64,000 nt of DNA, from the NCBI GenBank assembly GCA_002633025.1, contig NMRB01000042.1, positions 567,953 through 631,952 on the forward strand, written 5' to 3'. This document shows, piece by piece, positions 49,201-61,100 of this stretch. The notes under the pieces are model-generated. The model saw nothing but the letters and a program-made list of their open reading frames with translations, had not been told where the DNA came from and searched no databases. The position numbers were made by a program, and so were the translations under genes. Source of the stretch: Notospermus geniculatus. Lineage: Eukaryota; Nemertea; Pilidiophora; Heteronemertea; Lineidae. Position 1 is the stretch's first letter; every line of letters begins with the position of its first letter.

Positions 49201-52200
49201 AGCTTATATAGATAAGAATTTATTTAAAGGTGGTCATTTAGTAAGCAATCTTTCAAAGGGTAGAATCGTGATCCTTTCCAAGCTAAACTGCAGTAAGTTG
49301 CACTACTTACTGCAGTTTAGCTTGGGGCACTGTCACTGATTGTCAGATACTGCAGTTTAACTTGGGTAGAAGGCTTATTTTGGAGATACTGCATTTTTAG
49401 TACCCTAATATCTCGCCAGATGGTGGCCAGATTGACTCATTCGATGTTTTAAATGATAAACTAGAGGCTAAGGCCATTCAACATAAATTACTTGTTTATC
49501 ATCACCGCCCGTCCCAACAATTAGCTCCCGTGCCGATTATTTTGATATTTGATATATCAAATATCAAGGTACCGTCCGCTCCAAATTCTTGCCCTCTGCT
49601 TCACCTTTTATTTTTGTTATTGTTTCAAACAACCTCCTGACCAGATTTTAGTATTAGGGAAATGAAAGGATCTGGATATAGGAAGATTCTTCCCTCGCAC
49701 GCGCCCGAGTTTAATGCTAACATAACTGTCTTGGTCCGTTTCGCAAGGTAAAATTCACACTTCCCAGGTACTAATTTCATAGATTTACGTAATATAAATG
49801 GAAAGAATACTAATGATAGATTCAAAAACACTCTATTTGAACATTGACAAAGTGAATCTTCGGATCCATCTTGATTTTGAGACTAAAGTGACAAATGAGT
49901 TTCGGGTCATCGTTACAGTTATGCAAGATAACGTTGTCCAGATTCCATACTTGGCATATATTTGTGCTCGGCGTATACCGCAGGTGAGATCATTGTTACC
50001 GGTACCTCGCGTTAGCATCTACCATTTTCTTGTGTGGGGTAAATATTTAAGCACTGTATTATCTCATCTGTTTCAGGGCATAACTGCAAATGTGCACAAT
50101 GTTTCTGATGATCAAATGGAAGCTGCAGGAATGATGAGAACTGTGACAGTGTTCCAGAATTTACAAAAGCTGCAGGTGAGTACCGGTAGTTCATTTCATT
50201 CTGCTGGTGCGCCCGTTTTGAGTCTTTCCTGTGGAAGTACTGGGTAGTATGAGCAGGTATTTTGAAAGGTGGCTGGTGGAGGAAACCTCAAAGTAATGTG
50301 TACATGTACAGTCTTGTTCGTATTAATATCAACACCTGTTATCTCAAATATCTCATAAGCCATCAAACCAATTTAAATGCGGTTTTCTGCATAAAGTCAG
50401 AAATCTTGTTGACTGCAACTGGGCATGAAAGTTTTTTTACAAGATTCACTTCTTCATTGCGTAATCTGTCGTTGAAAAAAGGTCCAAAATAAAACTTTTT
50501 TGTTTCTGGATTTTTCACCAAAATTCCTTTGCTAGAATGAAGTTATGCCAAAATAAAGGTTATTTAGCAAGTTACTGTCGAAATCGGCCATTAAGNCCAC
50601 TCTATTTGAACATTGACAAAGTGAATCTTCGGATCCATCTTGATTTTGAGACTAAAGTGACAAATGAGTTTCGGGTCATCGTTACAGTCATGCAAGATAA
50701 CGTTGTCCAGATTCCATACTTGGCATATATTTGCGCTCGGCGTATACCGCAGGTGAGGTCACAAATAAGTTCATTGTTACCTCAGGTTGGCATTTACCAT
50801 TTTCTTTAAATGGTTGTGTGGGGTAAATATTTAAGCACTGTATTATCTCATCTGTTTCAGGGCATAACTGCAAATGTGCACAATGTTTCTGATGATCAAA
50901 TGGAAGCTGAAGGAATGATGAGAACTGTGACAGTGTTCCAGAATTTACAAAAGCTGCAGGTGAGTAGTTCATTTCATTCTGCTGGTGCGCCCGTTTTGAG
51001 TCTTTCCTGTGGAAGTACCGGGTAGTATGAGCAGGTATTTTGAAAGGTGGCTGGTGGAGGAAACCTCAAAGCCATGTGTACATGTACGTTTGTTTCATGT
51101 GTATGATCGAGTGACCAGTTTTCGGGGTAGAACAGTTTTCGTGGTACTCCCGTTTTTCCCGTTTATTCACGCGCGCGCCCGCGAGACATAAACATTTCAC
51201 AGTAAATTAACATCTCTATTTTCGATACATAACAAAATAATTACGGACGCAAAGCGAGTAACGCCGCTATCAGGCGGTAAAGTCTTAGGCCTACATGGCC
51301 TAGTACCACGAAAACCGGTCACACCATCATACATACAACTCCCCCTCATTCAGTTTGGTAATAAATCAAAATAAAGTACACGTTATGCCTCCATGTACTG
51401 GTATAGCCGAGTTCACACACATTCCTGGTACCGTACTCAAACACTTATCTTGGAATAAGTACCAGCTTGGCAGTTTCCTCACCTTCCATTGCAAAATCGG
51501 TGACAAGTAAACTGGCCAGTTCTGGAAATTATTCAGTTATTTCATTTTCTGTTACAGAATGAACTGGCGGTTCACTTAGTCTTGATTTCCCTTCCAAAAA
51601 GACGAGTCAAAGTGGATTACGTGCTGTCCTTTGGGAAGCCAATGATTTCAAATCTGTGTTTATGGAAGTCTCCAGAAGTTTTCGCCAATGAGATCCAAAA
51701 ATGACATACAGTAAACATTGCATAAGTCGGAGTCGAATAACTCGGATAATCGCCTAACTCGGATGACCTCCCGAGGTCCGATTTTTTCCAACGTTAATTC
51801 CATTAAAAATCATCGCATAACTCGGATTCTGTAAGTCGGATTTTCGCCTAAGTCGGATGAAAATTTGAGTCCCAGTGTAATACATTTCCATTAAAATCTT
51901 GTCGCATAAGTCGGATGAGCATAGGCTATGCACACAATCTAATACACACATTCACAACATTGGACAAATGCATTTGAAACTGCCGAGAGGAACACTTTTC
52001 CGTTGACTGTGATCGGCAGTTTCCGTCAGCTGTCGCGTTTCTGAGAAGAAATGCGCCATCAAGATCAACAAGTATTAAAGCAGGGGCTTTATTAATGAAG
52101 CACACAGGGCTATAGTACCCTTAGTGTCCTCTTAAAATCTATTTTTGTTGTTCCCAACACAATAGTTTTAGAGGGCCCTAAGAGCAGGTAGCCTTAAGTG

Positions 52201-53116
52201 TGTTCCATGAATATGGTCTCAATCTTTTTGGCAGTTCTGAGTTCATTAGGCCATTCGTTTTTTATTACTTGTTTGGCGGATCCGCCTATGTTAGTTTTGG
52301 GCATTTTTGAAAAAAAATAAAATTGGAAAAATAGTCATTTTTTATTGCCCCCGATCTTAAAAACCCATATATCCAAAATAAAAGTGACACCTTTTAAGAT
52401 TTCTGACCTTATGCAGAAAACCGCATTTAAATTGGTTTGGTGGTTTATGAGATATTTGAGATAATAGGTGTTGATATTAATACGAACATGACTGTACATT
52501 CGTTTCATGTGTATGATCGAGTGACCAGTTTTCGGGGTAGAACAGTTTTCGTGGTACTCCCGTTTTTTCTCGTTTATTTACGCGCGCGCCCGCGAGACAT
52601 AAACATTTCACGGTAAATTAACATCTCTATTTTCGATACATAACAAAATAATTACGGACGCAAAGCGAGTAACGCCGCAATCGGGCGGTAAAGTCTTAGG
52701 CCTACATGGCCTAGTACCACAAAAACCGATCACACCATCATACATACAACTCCCCCTCATTCAGTTTGGTAATAAATCAAAATAAAGTACACGTTATGCC
52801 TCCCATGTACTGGTATAGCCGAGTTCTCACACATTCCTGGTACCGTACTCAAACACTTATCTCGGAATAAGTACCAGCTTGGCAGTTTCCTCACCTTCCA
52901 TTGCAAAATCGGTGACAAGAAAACTGGCCAGTTCTGGAAATTATTCAGTTATTTCATTTTCTATTACAGACTGAACTGGCGGTTCACTTAGTCTTGATTT
53001 CCCTTCCAAAGAGACGAATCAAAGTGGATTACGTGCTGTCCTTTGGGAAGCCAATGATTTCAAATCTGTGTTTATGGAAGTCTCCAGAAGTTTTCGCCAA
53101 TGAGATCCAAAAATGA
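43206..53116 (+). CDS. MALT1: MALT1-like paracaspase, catalytic exons missing
   Basis: MALT1 links upstream receptors to NF-kB as scaffold and arginine-specific protease. Exons: 43206-43384 and 43826-43992 (death domain, DWKTYQGVLNA, KILRKLATKNKKVGNLMDYL), 44213-44448 and 44729-44831 (Ig 1, YQWF, HNGVYICKAF), 45264-45425 and 45740-45889 (Ig 2, FSCTAVGRKPLTYQW, DTFVCVV), 46821-47024 (start of caspase-like fold, KVALLIGNGRYKNG), 47981-48058 and 48410-48534 (end of the fold, NTIICNAT then GAYGKSFEVQSEN), about 49830-49983 and 50077-50175, then 51558-51704 (C-terminal Ig-like domain, ending NEIQK-stop). Exon 46821-47024 ends in phase 1 whereas 47981-48058 needs phase 2, so exons are missing between them. 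These would hold the GHG histidine and catalytic cysteine; an N at 47796 lies in this interval. The last three exons occur twice. Confidence 0.85.
43505..43651. mobile_element. hAT-like MITE, copy 2
   Basis: It ends ACCCTCTGGCGGAAACACTG, the inverse of the CAGTGTTTCCGCCAGAGGGT terminus at 58792, and shares the internal TTTCTTCAAAATCAACAAAA and AAAATGGCCCTTTTCTGTTC. It lies in intron 1 of the MALT1-like gene. Confidence 0.65.
45503..45680. mobile_element. 178-bp Tigger/pogo-like MITE in MALT1-like intron
   Basis: The ends CAGTGGAACCTCCCTTAACG and, in reverse complement, CAGTGGAACCTCTCTATTAA are inverted, and TA flanks both sides (45501-45502 and 45681-45682). The interior repeats the word CAGGACACC (for example ATAATCAGGACACC). 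TA duplication and CAGT ends fit pogo/Tigger elements. Confidence 0.85.
45995..46130. mobile_element. Retroelement tail fragment, GCACAAAATTGACACACA family
   Basis: It contains GGCACAAAATTGACACACAC, then AGAAGTCAATCTCCAGAATT, then CGACCCCAACCGGGGTC and TTTTTCAAGTGGAACTTTAC. The first half matches 24594-24670 and the second half matches 20025-20100 in reverse, so this is the longest copy of the family here. Confidence 0.65.
47044..47430. repeat. Dispersed repeat with GT microsatellite in MALT1-like intron
   Basis: The stretch opens TAGCTCAGCTGACCAAAGGT with the inverse word TCAGCGGAGCTA shortly after, followed by a (GT)n tract at about 47106-47134. The rest has CCAGGGGGC words at 47261 and 47398 in a loosely repeated context. 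No protein is encoded. It is a candidate dispersed repeat, but I see only one copy in this window. Confidence 0.4.
49076..49375. repeat. Local direct repeats with AAACTGCAGTAAGTTG words
   Basis: Within the MALT1-like gene, AGATAAGAATTTATTTAAAG and about 90 following bases (GTGGTCATTTAGTAAGC, CAATCTTTCAAAGGGTAG, CAAGCTAAACTGCAGTAAG) occur twice, at about 49076 and 49210. The motif pair CTGCAGTAAGTTGCACTACT and TACTGCAGTTTAGCTT forms short inverted repeats in each copy. Confidence 0.7.
49830..50595 (+). repeat. Duplicate of MALT1-like C-terminal exons, copy A
   Basis: Exons about 49830-49983 (NIDKVNLRIHLDFETKV) and 50077-50175 (GITANVHNVSDDQMEA) recur at 50597-50752 and 50861-50959. Copy A runs to a single N at 50596, after an extra segment from about 50300 that begins CAGTCTTGTTCG and whose first part matches 52405-52498 in reverse. 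Confidence 0.8.
50597..51704 (+). repeat. Duplicate of MALT1-like C-terminal exons, copy B plus last exon
   Basis: It carries exons 50597-50752 (start cut by the N), 50861-50959 and the terminal exon 51558-51704 (NELAVHLVLISLPKKRVK to NEIQK-stop). Residue differences from the other copies are few (MEAEG for MEAAG). Confidence 0.8.
51711..52489. mobile_element. Insert between duplicated last exons, Tigger-like left end
   Basis: After ATGACATA one allele copy continues AATGGAATAC (53118) while this copy continues CAGTAAACATTGCATAAGTC. CATAAGTCGGA and CTAACTCGGAT words recur in both orientations to about 51920, and the CAGT start after TA fits a Tigger/pogo end. I cannot place the right end with confidence; the region also contains a stretch at 52405-52498 that is the inverse of 50302-50395. 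Confidence 0.5.
52490..53116 (+). repeat. Second copy of MALT1-like last intron and last exon
   Basis: This block matches 51085-51704 with a few differences and contains a second terminal exon, 52970-53116 (TELAVHLVLISLPKRRIK to NEIQK-stop). The difference NEL/TEL lies at the splice junction. A second allele placed downstream is the simplest reading. Confidence 0.8.
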
Positions 53117-53912
53117 CATAAATGGAATACAGAGAAAGTGAAGGTGCTATATGTGAATGTGAACTGCCGAAAACTTGCCACCATACATCGATTTCTGGTG
53201 TCACTGATTTACAACAGCATTACGGAGTCTCGTTTCCAAGGTGGTGGTTGAATGAGTTGGTCCTGCGGGTACATTACAACCAAACTCATTTCCGTTAATT
53301 GTTTATTTTCTTACTCGAGAACTGTAGATAAAAAGATTTAACTCTATGATTCTCTCCATTGTAAATGGATCACTCTAATCATATGCATGCATGTATGTAG
53401 GCCTATTCTGTAAATTGAATTTGTATTTTTGCTAATTGTGTGGTAAGGGGTACTCCAAGTGCCCTTTCTGCTGAAGTGCAAGCGGAAAGGACTGCCGATT
53501 CTGCTATGTTAATGCAACTCTGTAAATTTGCTTGCAGAAAACAAAATCCTGATGATTTTAAAACTATTCGACATGTCTTGTTCATCCTTTGTCCTGTGGA
53601 GCAACAGGTCTCTAAAGATGTGGATATTAAATAGGTACAGACGCAGATGGGGGGGGGGTTCCGAGATAAAAGTATGTGTAGAAAGCACAGGATATTTCCC
53701 CAATGCCTGAAGTGTTCATGTATTGCAAATCAAGGTAACAACACATTTCAGTTTTGCTGCAGCTTCTAGGGGAACGATGTTGACATCATTTTTTTTACAT
53801 CCGTTAAGATTGGTGGAATTGAAAAGGCACTGGCCTTCATGTTGACACATCATATGTGAAATGCTCTTCAGAAACTGAACCAACTAATTGTTCTTGAATC
53901 CAGGATGAAATA

Positions 53913-54103
53913 TGTGACCCTCCACCACAAAACCAGTCGGAACTCGCACGGTAAACGTACTGAGATGACACCAGGAGATAAGGAAAGAAATAGAATCACT
54001 CAGACTTCACAAAAGACTGACAATATTCAAATTGACAGATAATTCATTCCCAACTTGCCAACTTCGGAGCAACTTCCGACTGGTTTTGTGGTGGAGGGTC
54101 ACA
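53913..54103. mobile_element. GTGACCC MITE, copy at 53.9 kb
   Basis: The ends are TGTGACCCTCCACCACAAAA and the inverse TTTTGTGGTGGAGGGTCACA. It shares GATGACACCAGGAG and GAAAGAAATAG with the 13795-14143 element. Confidence 0.82.
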
Positions 54104-54445
54104 TCAAATCAGGTGTTAAGTCGCTCTTTAGTTGAGACCAACATTTTGTCTATTTTAGTAGGCCTAGGCGTATTGTAGTCTTTTGTAAAATCTGAGTGAT
54201 TACATTTCTTCCTTTATCTCCTGGAGTTATTTTGGTTCATCTTGATTTGTCACATCTTGTGCGACTTAATATCTGATTTGATGTGATGTGATGGGTCACA
54301 TATATCATTTGTGAACAGACATACAAAGCGAAAAATATTTCATACCATGTAAATCACAATCTTTATTTGGTACCGGGCAAGTATGTTGATACATTTGCAC
54401 ATTCATGTATATGTTTGTACATCTACATGTATGTTCACTAGAATA

Positions 54446-54645
54446 TGTGACCCTCCACAGCAAAACCAGTCACATGTCACTCAGAAGGTGAGCCTCAACG
54501 AACTCAAATGACACCAGGAGAGAATGGAAGAAATAGATCATTTCAGATTTCATAACAAGCAGACAATATTGAAACTGGCAAACATTTGGTCTCTACCTGC
54601 CAAGCTAAGAGCGACATGTGACTGGTTTTGCTGTGGAGGGTCACA
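54446..54645. mobile_element. GTGACCC MITE, copy at 54.4 kb
   Basis: The ends are TGTGACCCTCCACAGCAAAA and TTTTGCTGTGGAGGGTCACA. It shares CACTCAGAAGGTGAGC, TTTCAGATTTCATAACA and CTGCCAAGCTAAGAGC with the element in cyclin F, making it the closest uninterrupted relative. AT-rich flanks (ATAT on both sides) could be the target duplication. Confidence 0.85.
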
Positions 54646-55124
54646 TATATGGCACAACAAGTTAAGTACACAGATAAGTAACTTGGTCTGTACCCGAAAA
54701 TCATTTCTTTATACACTTATCCCCTCCTCCGTCATGGTATAATCTCTAATATGATAGTAGTAATGAGTAAAGTCAATCTGACGAGCAAACCAAAAGTAGG
54801 TAGGCATGGTATGAGAATTCAGGTCATGAAAAATATTTAAAAACACCTGTTATCCATGCAAGTCCATGTAGCAAATTTGATTGTCAATTTACTGTACTCT
54901 GTAAACACCTGAGTCACGATTTGTCATGATTATATGAAGTCAAAAATGCAAAGTAAATTCACTCTTTTGTGCACCAAGGAATTATCACTGGAGTTGTACA
55001 GGCCTTAATTCTGGAATGCGTAGAATGTCTATATATATTTGTATACACTCAAAAAATCAGCACCAAAGGTTGGATAGACCTTGGAGGAATTCCTCCAAGG
55101 ATAGACAGTACCGGTACACTATTT

Positions 55125-58100
55125 TCATTCTTCATCATTCGCTCTTTGCCTTGGTGATAATTTCACCCATAAACCCTTCTCTGGGCGCAAGACAAGTTCC
55201 CCCACTGGCATCATTTCCTCAGGCTCATGGATCGATTCAATATGAAAGTGTCTCATCAGAGATGCAACAAATATCTTCTCTTCCATCTGAGCAAATTTCT
55301 GACCTGAAAACATAACCAAGCCCATTTTACCTTGTGAATCATCAGAGTGCCAAGAGAAAAATCTATTTGGAAATCAAGTCATCATGGCTTAGACAAAAAT
55401 CTAATCTACATGTATGACTCTGACATGGCCAGTTCATAATCTATCGCAGACAAGGTGACTTAGAAAAGCAAACGAAATGATATAGGCCTACATATAAAAA
55501 TATTGTTTTGTATTAAACTTCTGGCATGTCTCATATGAATATTGGAATCTGATGATAGCCAAGATTTCTACCTATGTGTATATTAGTATACATGTATGTA
55601 CTTACCAATACAGTTCCTTGGTCCAGCAGAGAATGGAACATACGCATATGGATGGCGACCAGCACAGTTTTCAGGCAAAAACCTATCGGGATCAAACACC
55701 TCTGGATCAGGAAAATACTTCTCTTGTCGATGTATACCTGGGGTCATAATGATTGCTTGGACTCCTTTTGGAACAGTTACAGAACCTGAAGTAGCACATA
55801 AAATCAAGCTGTGACTTGTGTCACAACATCAGGCTCTTCCGACTATGCAATTCAAAGCCAAACAATAAACAGGTAGTGTATTGTCAGCAGTCAGGCCTTT
55901 AGATTCCCCCAAAACGACACAGTTATAAGGTGTCGCCCAAATTCCTGCTAATGAATGTCCCCAAAATTGATGTCCCCAAATGTCCCCAAATTCAGCCCCT
56001 CCAAAAGACACAAACTCCATGAAGACAAAAAGCTTTGTCATTAAAGTTTTCCCCAAGAGTTAATAGCTCTCCTAGCATTTCTGAGGAGTGTAATAAATAG
56101 CTCTTCTGCAGTTTTCAGACATGAAGGATAGGGTTTTCTTTATTTCTATGACTCTCATAACTACAAAACCCAGTCTCCTTGGTGACTGATGGCTACGAGA
56201 TGGAGATGAATACGCGACGAAAAATGTCCCCAAAATAAGGTAAAAAAATAGAGGGTGTCTGGACTTCAGGGGAATCTAAAGGCCTGTCAGTGTATTCATC
56301 AGTAGTCTTTCTCCTTATCATGCTGTGGAATCGAACTGCAAAATATTTCTTCTTACCAATTTTTGTGTCCTCTGAGAGGACTCTGCCATAGAAGGGTACA
56401 GAAGGGTATATGCGCAAAGCTTCCTGAAATATACAGACAGAAAGCACAAATGTCAAACACCATCTTGCAATACAATTTTGGCAAGATTTTTTACATTACA
56501 TGTACATCATATTGTAAAGACAAAGAATAAATCCCTCAAGTCTAACGACACATGTTTATGAACACTTTATGACGGCTGTCTGATCAAGGCTACATGTAAA
56601 AGATGTGAGAATTCCACAGACATCAAAATGCCCTGGTTGAAAACACTTGACACTTCACGTAGCCCTGATAAATTGCAAAGTACGAGGACATGTCTACCAA
56701 CCTTTAGAACCCGTTCAAGGTACTTCATATTTCTTAAGTCATCATAGGTGATGGACCTTTCACTGTCACCTGATGTGAAGATAACATGTGATGTGACATC
56801 ACGCGACAAATGTTATGTTACTAATCGAATTGACTGTCTTCGAACCAATGCTACTACTACTGCCTTCTTTACCTCAGTACTTTTGCAGTATACCATAGAA
56901 TATATGAGCAGAAGCACAAATACAAATGAAATATTCGTTCCTTACCAAATATCTCATCCATTTCTTCTTGTAATTTCTTCTGGATGTCTTGGTAGCGGCC
57001 AATGCAGAACACAGCCCACGTGGTGGCAGCAGCAGTTGTGTCATGACCCTGAAAATATCAGAAATTTGTCATTGAATATTATTCTGTCCATGTGGTGCCG
57101 AATTAGTACATGTATGGTAGGCCAGTTAGAGCAACAGCACCTCACCAACAGATGCTGTGGTATCCTTGCTCAAACAAAGCGCAAGGTTTTGCAACTGGGG
57201 TGTCTTGATCAGCTTACCTCAAACATGAATGTGTCAACTTCTTCCCGAATGTCTTTATCACTCAGTCTCTTCCCATCTGCAGAGGCATACAATAGCATAT
57301 CGAGGAAAGCCAGTTTCTTCTTGCCAAGGCCAAGTTTGTTGCGGTCCCATTCTGCAGGCTCGGTGCCAAACAAGTCTGGATTGTCTTGCAATGCTTTCCT
57401 CCTGTCTTTGATGACCTGTTCAGAATTTCAAAGACAAAATTTTTGTAAGTTCCAAGTGGAAACGTCAGGGTCACCATCATTACATGTGCATGAATTCATG
57501 CCAAGACTGTCGGTAATTACCCTAGAGATGAAATTCAGAAATGAAATCCTTGAAATTCACCCACTGAATCAGTGAAGTCATGCAATATTTTCAGGTACTT
57601 CTGATGGTCTTGACCTTCACGAGTCATGAAGTAGATCCAATCTACCCACAGCCAAGGGTACTTTTGTCTCTGCTGAATCTGGGTGCTGAGTCTGTAACAT
57701 GAAAAGCAGTGACAAAGAACAATACTTTTCTTCATTGTTTCATCTGCTGCAATTTCTTTCAAAGAGGGGAATGTTTATCTTAGAGGCACTGATATTTTGA
57801 ATGACAGTTAAAAGTCTTGGTTCCTGCTATCATCTGTGTGTTCAGTGGTGAAATCTCTGCTTAGTTGAAAAATCACCTGAACAGGGCACGGACATATTCT
57901 GAGTTGCAGTCTCCTTGGGCATTTATTTTCTCTCCCATGGCAGTTTCTGTAAAGAAATGGAAAAAGGACTCCACTATAATTAGAGAAATATGGCCCGTCT
58001 CCACCAAATGTACACACCAATAGTTATCTAGCTGTAAATTTACATGCATGGTACGCACGGATCCCATGATATACTTTAAATTCGTTTTTCTAAGACCAGT

Positions 58101-61100
58101 GCCAGATATGCAGGCCTCACGTCAAGTCCAACCCCTTATTACCTTCAGTTGAATATGGTTGGCCAATTGGCAGGGTATTGTGTCCTTGTGTGCACCGATG
58201 CCGAGAAGGTCACCAGGTCTGTTACACTGAGTTAGACTGAACTGATTCATCTTTTGTTAGATTTATTGATCACGCATGGTGGGGTGACTTTAGAATTTGT
58301 AGTATACGGGGCGTGGCTTGTGGCTTTTCTATTTTCACCAGTATTTTGACCACACAGTTCCAAGAGCAGGTCAATGGAGAGTGTGAACCAATCAATCTGA
58401 ATGGACTAAAAGTAGGCCATATGACCTCATTCATCAGTGTTTCCGCCAGAGGGGGGGATGGGGGGGATGAATCCCCTCCTCAAAAATTTCAAGGAGGGGA
58501 TATCCCCCCCTCAAGTTTGCAGACTAACCTTTTTCAAATATCACTATTTTCACTTCAGTAGTGTTTTTCTTTAATTTGTCACATTTCAAATGCAATTTTC
58601 ATGCAGAAGGAAGACTAATTTTGCATTTTGGAGTGTAAAAAATGACTCAGGAGGCCATTTTTAACCCCCCCCCCAAAAAAAAAATGGAAAAAAAATTTTT
58701 TTTTTGGAAAAAAAATTTTTTTTCTCCCCCCCCCTCTTTGACAACCCTGGCGGAAACCCTGTTCATATTAAAGCGGAGGGCGGTGCACAGTGTTTCCGCC
58801 AGAGGGTACTAAGGGTACTATGCTAGTACCCTCAAAGGAACAGAAAAGGGCCATTTTCTTTGATTTCATGGGGCTTTTGTTGATTTCAAAGAAAATGGTA
58901 CCCTCAAAAAAATTTCTAGCAGAAACCCTGGTGCATAAGGATATAATGCACTGGTCTTAGAGAAATGAATGTAAAGTATTTGTACCAAAACACTAAGAAA
59001 CATTTACATGTATCTTTATGTCTTTCCAAAAATTCTAAACAGAAAGAAACCAGACCTGATACATGTATCTTCAGTGTATTGTCAATATTCCTAAGGCCAA
59101 CTTCTGGAAGTTGTGGTAGAAATATGAATAGAAATGAAGAAACAAGCCAATAATCACCACATATGATGTCCAGAGCACAGTGTGTGATGTGAGGGAAGAT
59201 ATCAAAGGCATCTGAGTTGGTGCAGTTCTTTTTGAGAATGCTGACAAAGATGTCTGTCTGCTCATTGAATACAGTCATGAAGTCTTCTAAAATCTTGAAG
59301 TGGAATGTGGGTGTCAGCAACTTCCTCCGCATATGCCATTTTTCACCTGTGCTGAAAGTTGAGGTCCAACATAGAACTTGATCAGATGAGGTCAAACTGA
59401 TGGGTAATACTAATAAAAATTTGTTCTGGAGTTCATGTGCCACCATACATGCCATAGTTGAGAGCAGATTACTGTTCAAAATTCTATTAAAACTTGTGGA
59501 GTATTTCTTTAGAGTAAAGGCTAATGCCGCATACCTTGTCAGAAGTCCTGTTCCCAGCCAAGGATGAAGGAATTTGTAGACAAATGATTTGTCAAGGTGT
59601 TTTGAGCTAGACAACACAACCTGGAAGATCAGACATATAAGTGCATTTTGCTTACCGTAATAACAAACCTTTAACTCAATACCGTAACTGGTTCATAGAT
59701 TTCCACCTATTGTTTAACTTAACACAGCTTTTTACAGGTCTTGTCAAAGAACACAGCTCAGGCCAAATTACCAATATATAACTATAGGCCTAATAATGCT
59801 TCATGCATCAAATAATGAAGAGAAAATCTTTTGGCTTCTTTTTCAGTGAAATGCTCCATAAAAACATATCATTTCAATGTGTCAAGCCCTGATAATGTAT
59901 TGTGACATTGGCATTACACAATTTGTTTACTAACCTCAACAAACTCAGGCTTTATAATTGCAAGTACTGGAACAGGACCAAGCCAGATGCGAAAAATCCC
60001 TTGTTTTGAATATTCATCAATGAAATTCATCACTTGAGCAAAGAAAGCTGTTTGAAGAGATATGCATGTAACAATTAGTATTGTTTTTCACATAATGTCA
60101 TTCACCAGTCAGTCACGATCACAAGTGTCGCACAAAACTAAAACACTAACTCAAACTGACTAAAAAACCTTTCTAAAAATACATCTAGGCCCTACTGCTG
60201 CTGCGTTGTTGAATAGGGGAAAACTCGAAAGTTTGATTTTAACTAGGACGGTAGGTGGTAGGCCTACCCAGAGACTGAGAGTGAGAGGGGCATTTTTGAA
60301 GGTGTCTATGCAGACGCGCAGCAACAACCCGTTCAAGCAGCTTGGAGAAGTAAGACAGGTTAGATACGGGCCTGTAGTTCTTTAGATCAGACTCATCGGC
60401 GCCTTGCTTTTTTAAGAGTGGGGTGACAGTCACAAGTTTCATGGAATCAGGAAACACACCAGTTCTAAGAGATTTGTTGACAAGATCTGCAAGTTGAGGT
60501 AAAATGGCAGGTAAGGTATGCTTCAGCAACGAGCCAGGTATAGGATCTAGGGAACATGTTTTCACTTGAGTGGAACTAATAATTTTCTTAAGTTCATCAA
60601 CAGTAGCTGGTTCGAAATGTGACATTATTGGCTGAGACTTGTCGTCACTACTTGAGACAACCTGGCTGAGTGGTAAAATATAACCGTCCAACTCATTCCG
60701 AAGGTTGACAATCTTCTTATCAAAGAATGATGCAAAGCGGTTTGCCGAATCCAAGTCAGAGACACCCACTGGTCATGAAGCTGAACGATTAAGACAATCA
60801 TCTGTAAGCCTGGAAAAAGTACGGAAAAGTTCCCGTTGGGAATTCTTCGCGTTAGACAGATTCGAAACGTAGTAAGAACGTTTGGCTTCCTTGATGGCAG
60901 ATGTGGTGGCTCTGACTTGATTGACATAGATCTCTTTATCGACAACAAGCCTGGTGGCACGCCAGCGAGACTCACAACGCCTACGTAACGCCCGTGCTGC
61001 TAGCACCTCCCTCGACATCCAAGGGTCAGAGTGACGACGAGTGGGTTTTACCGACCTTTCAGGGGCATGGATATCAATGGTCGATGCAAGGGCATCGTGT

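Larger units (their letters stand above)
53117..55124. other. Intergenic region between convergent MALT1-like and P450 genes
   Basis: No convincing gene. It holds GTGACCC MITEs at 53913-54103 and 54446-54645, and a degraded inverted relative at about 54104-54304 (AAAATCTGAGTGATTACATT). A G9 run is at about 53649-53658. Confidence 0.6.

Noticed and set aside
53403-53710. Overlapping short frames on both strands at 53.4-53.7 kb
   Set aside because: They lack splice sites and similarity, and lie between convergent genes in repeat-rich DNA.
56748-57575. Plus-strand frame of 275 residues across P450 exons
   Set aside because: It is antisense to three well-supported P450 exons and their introns, and its translation is low in family-like features.
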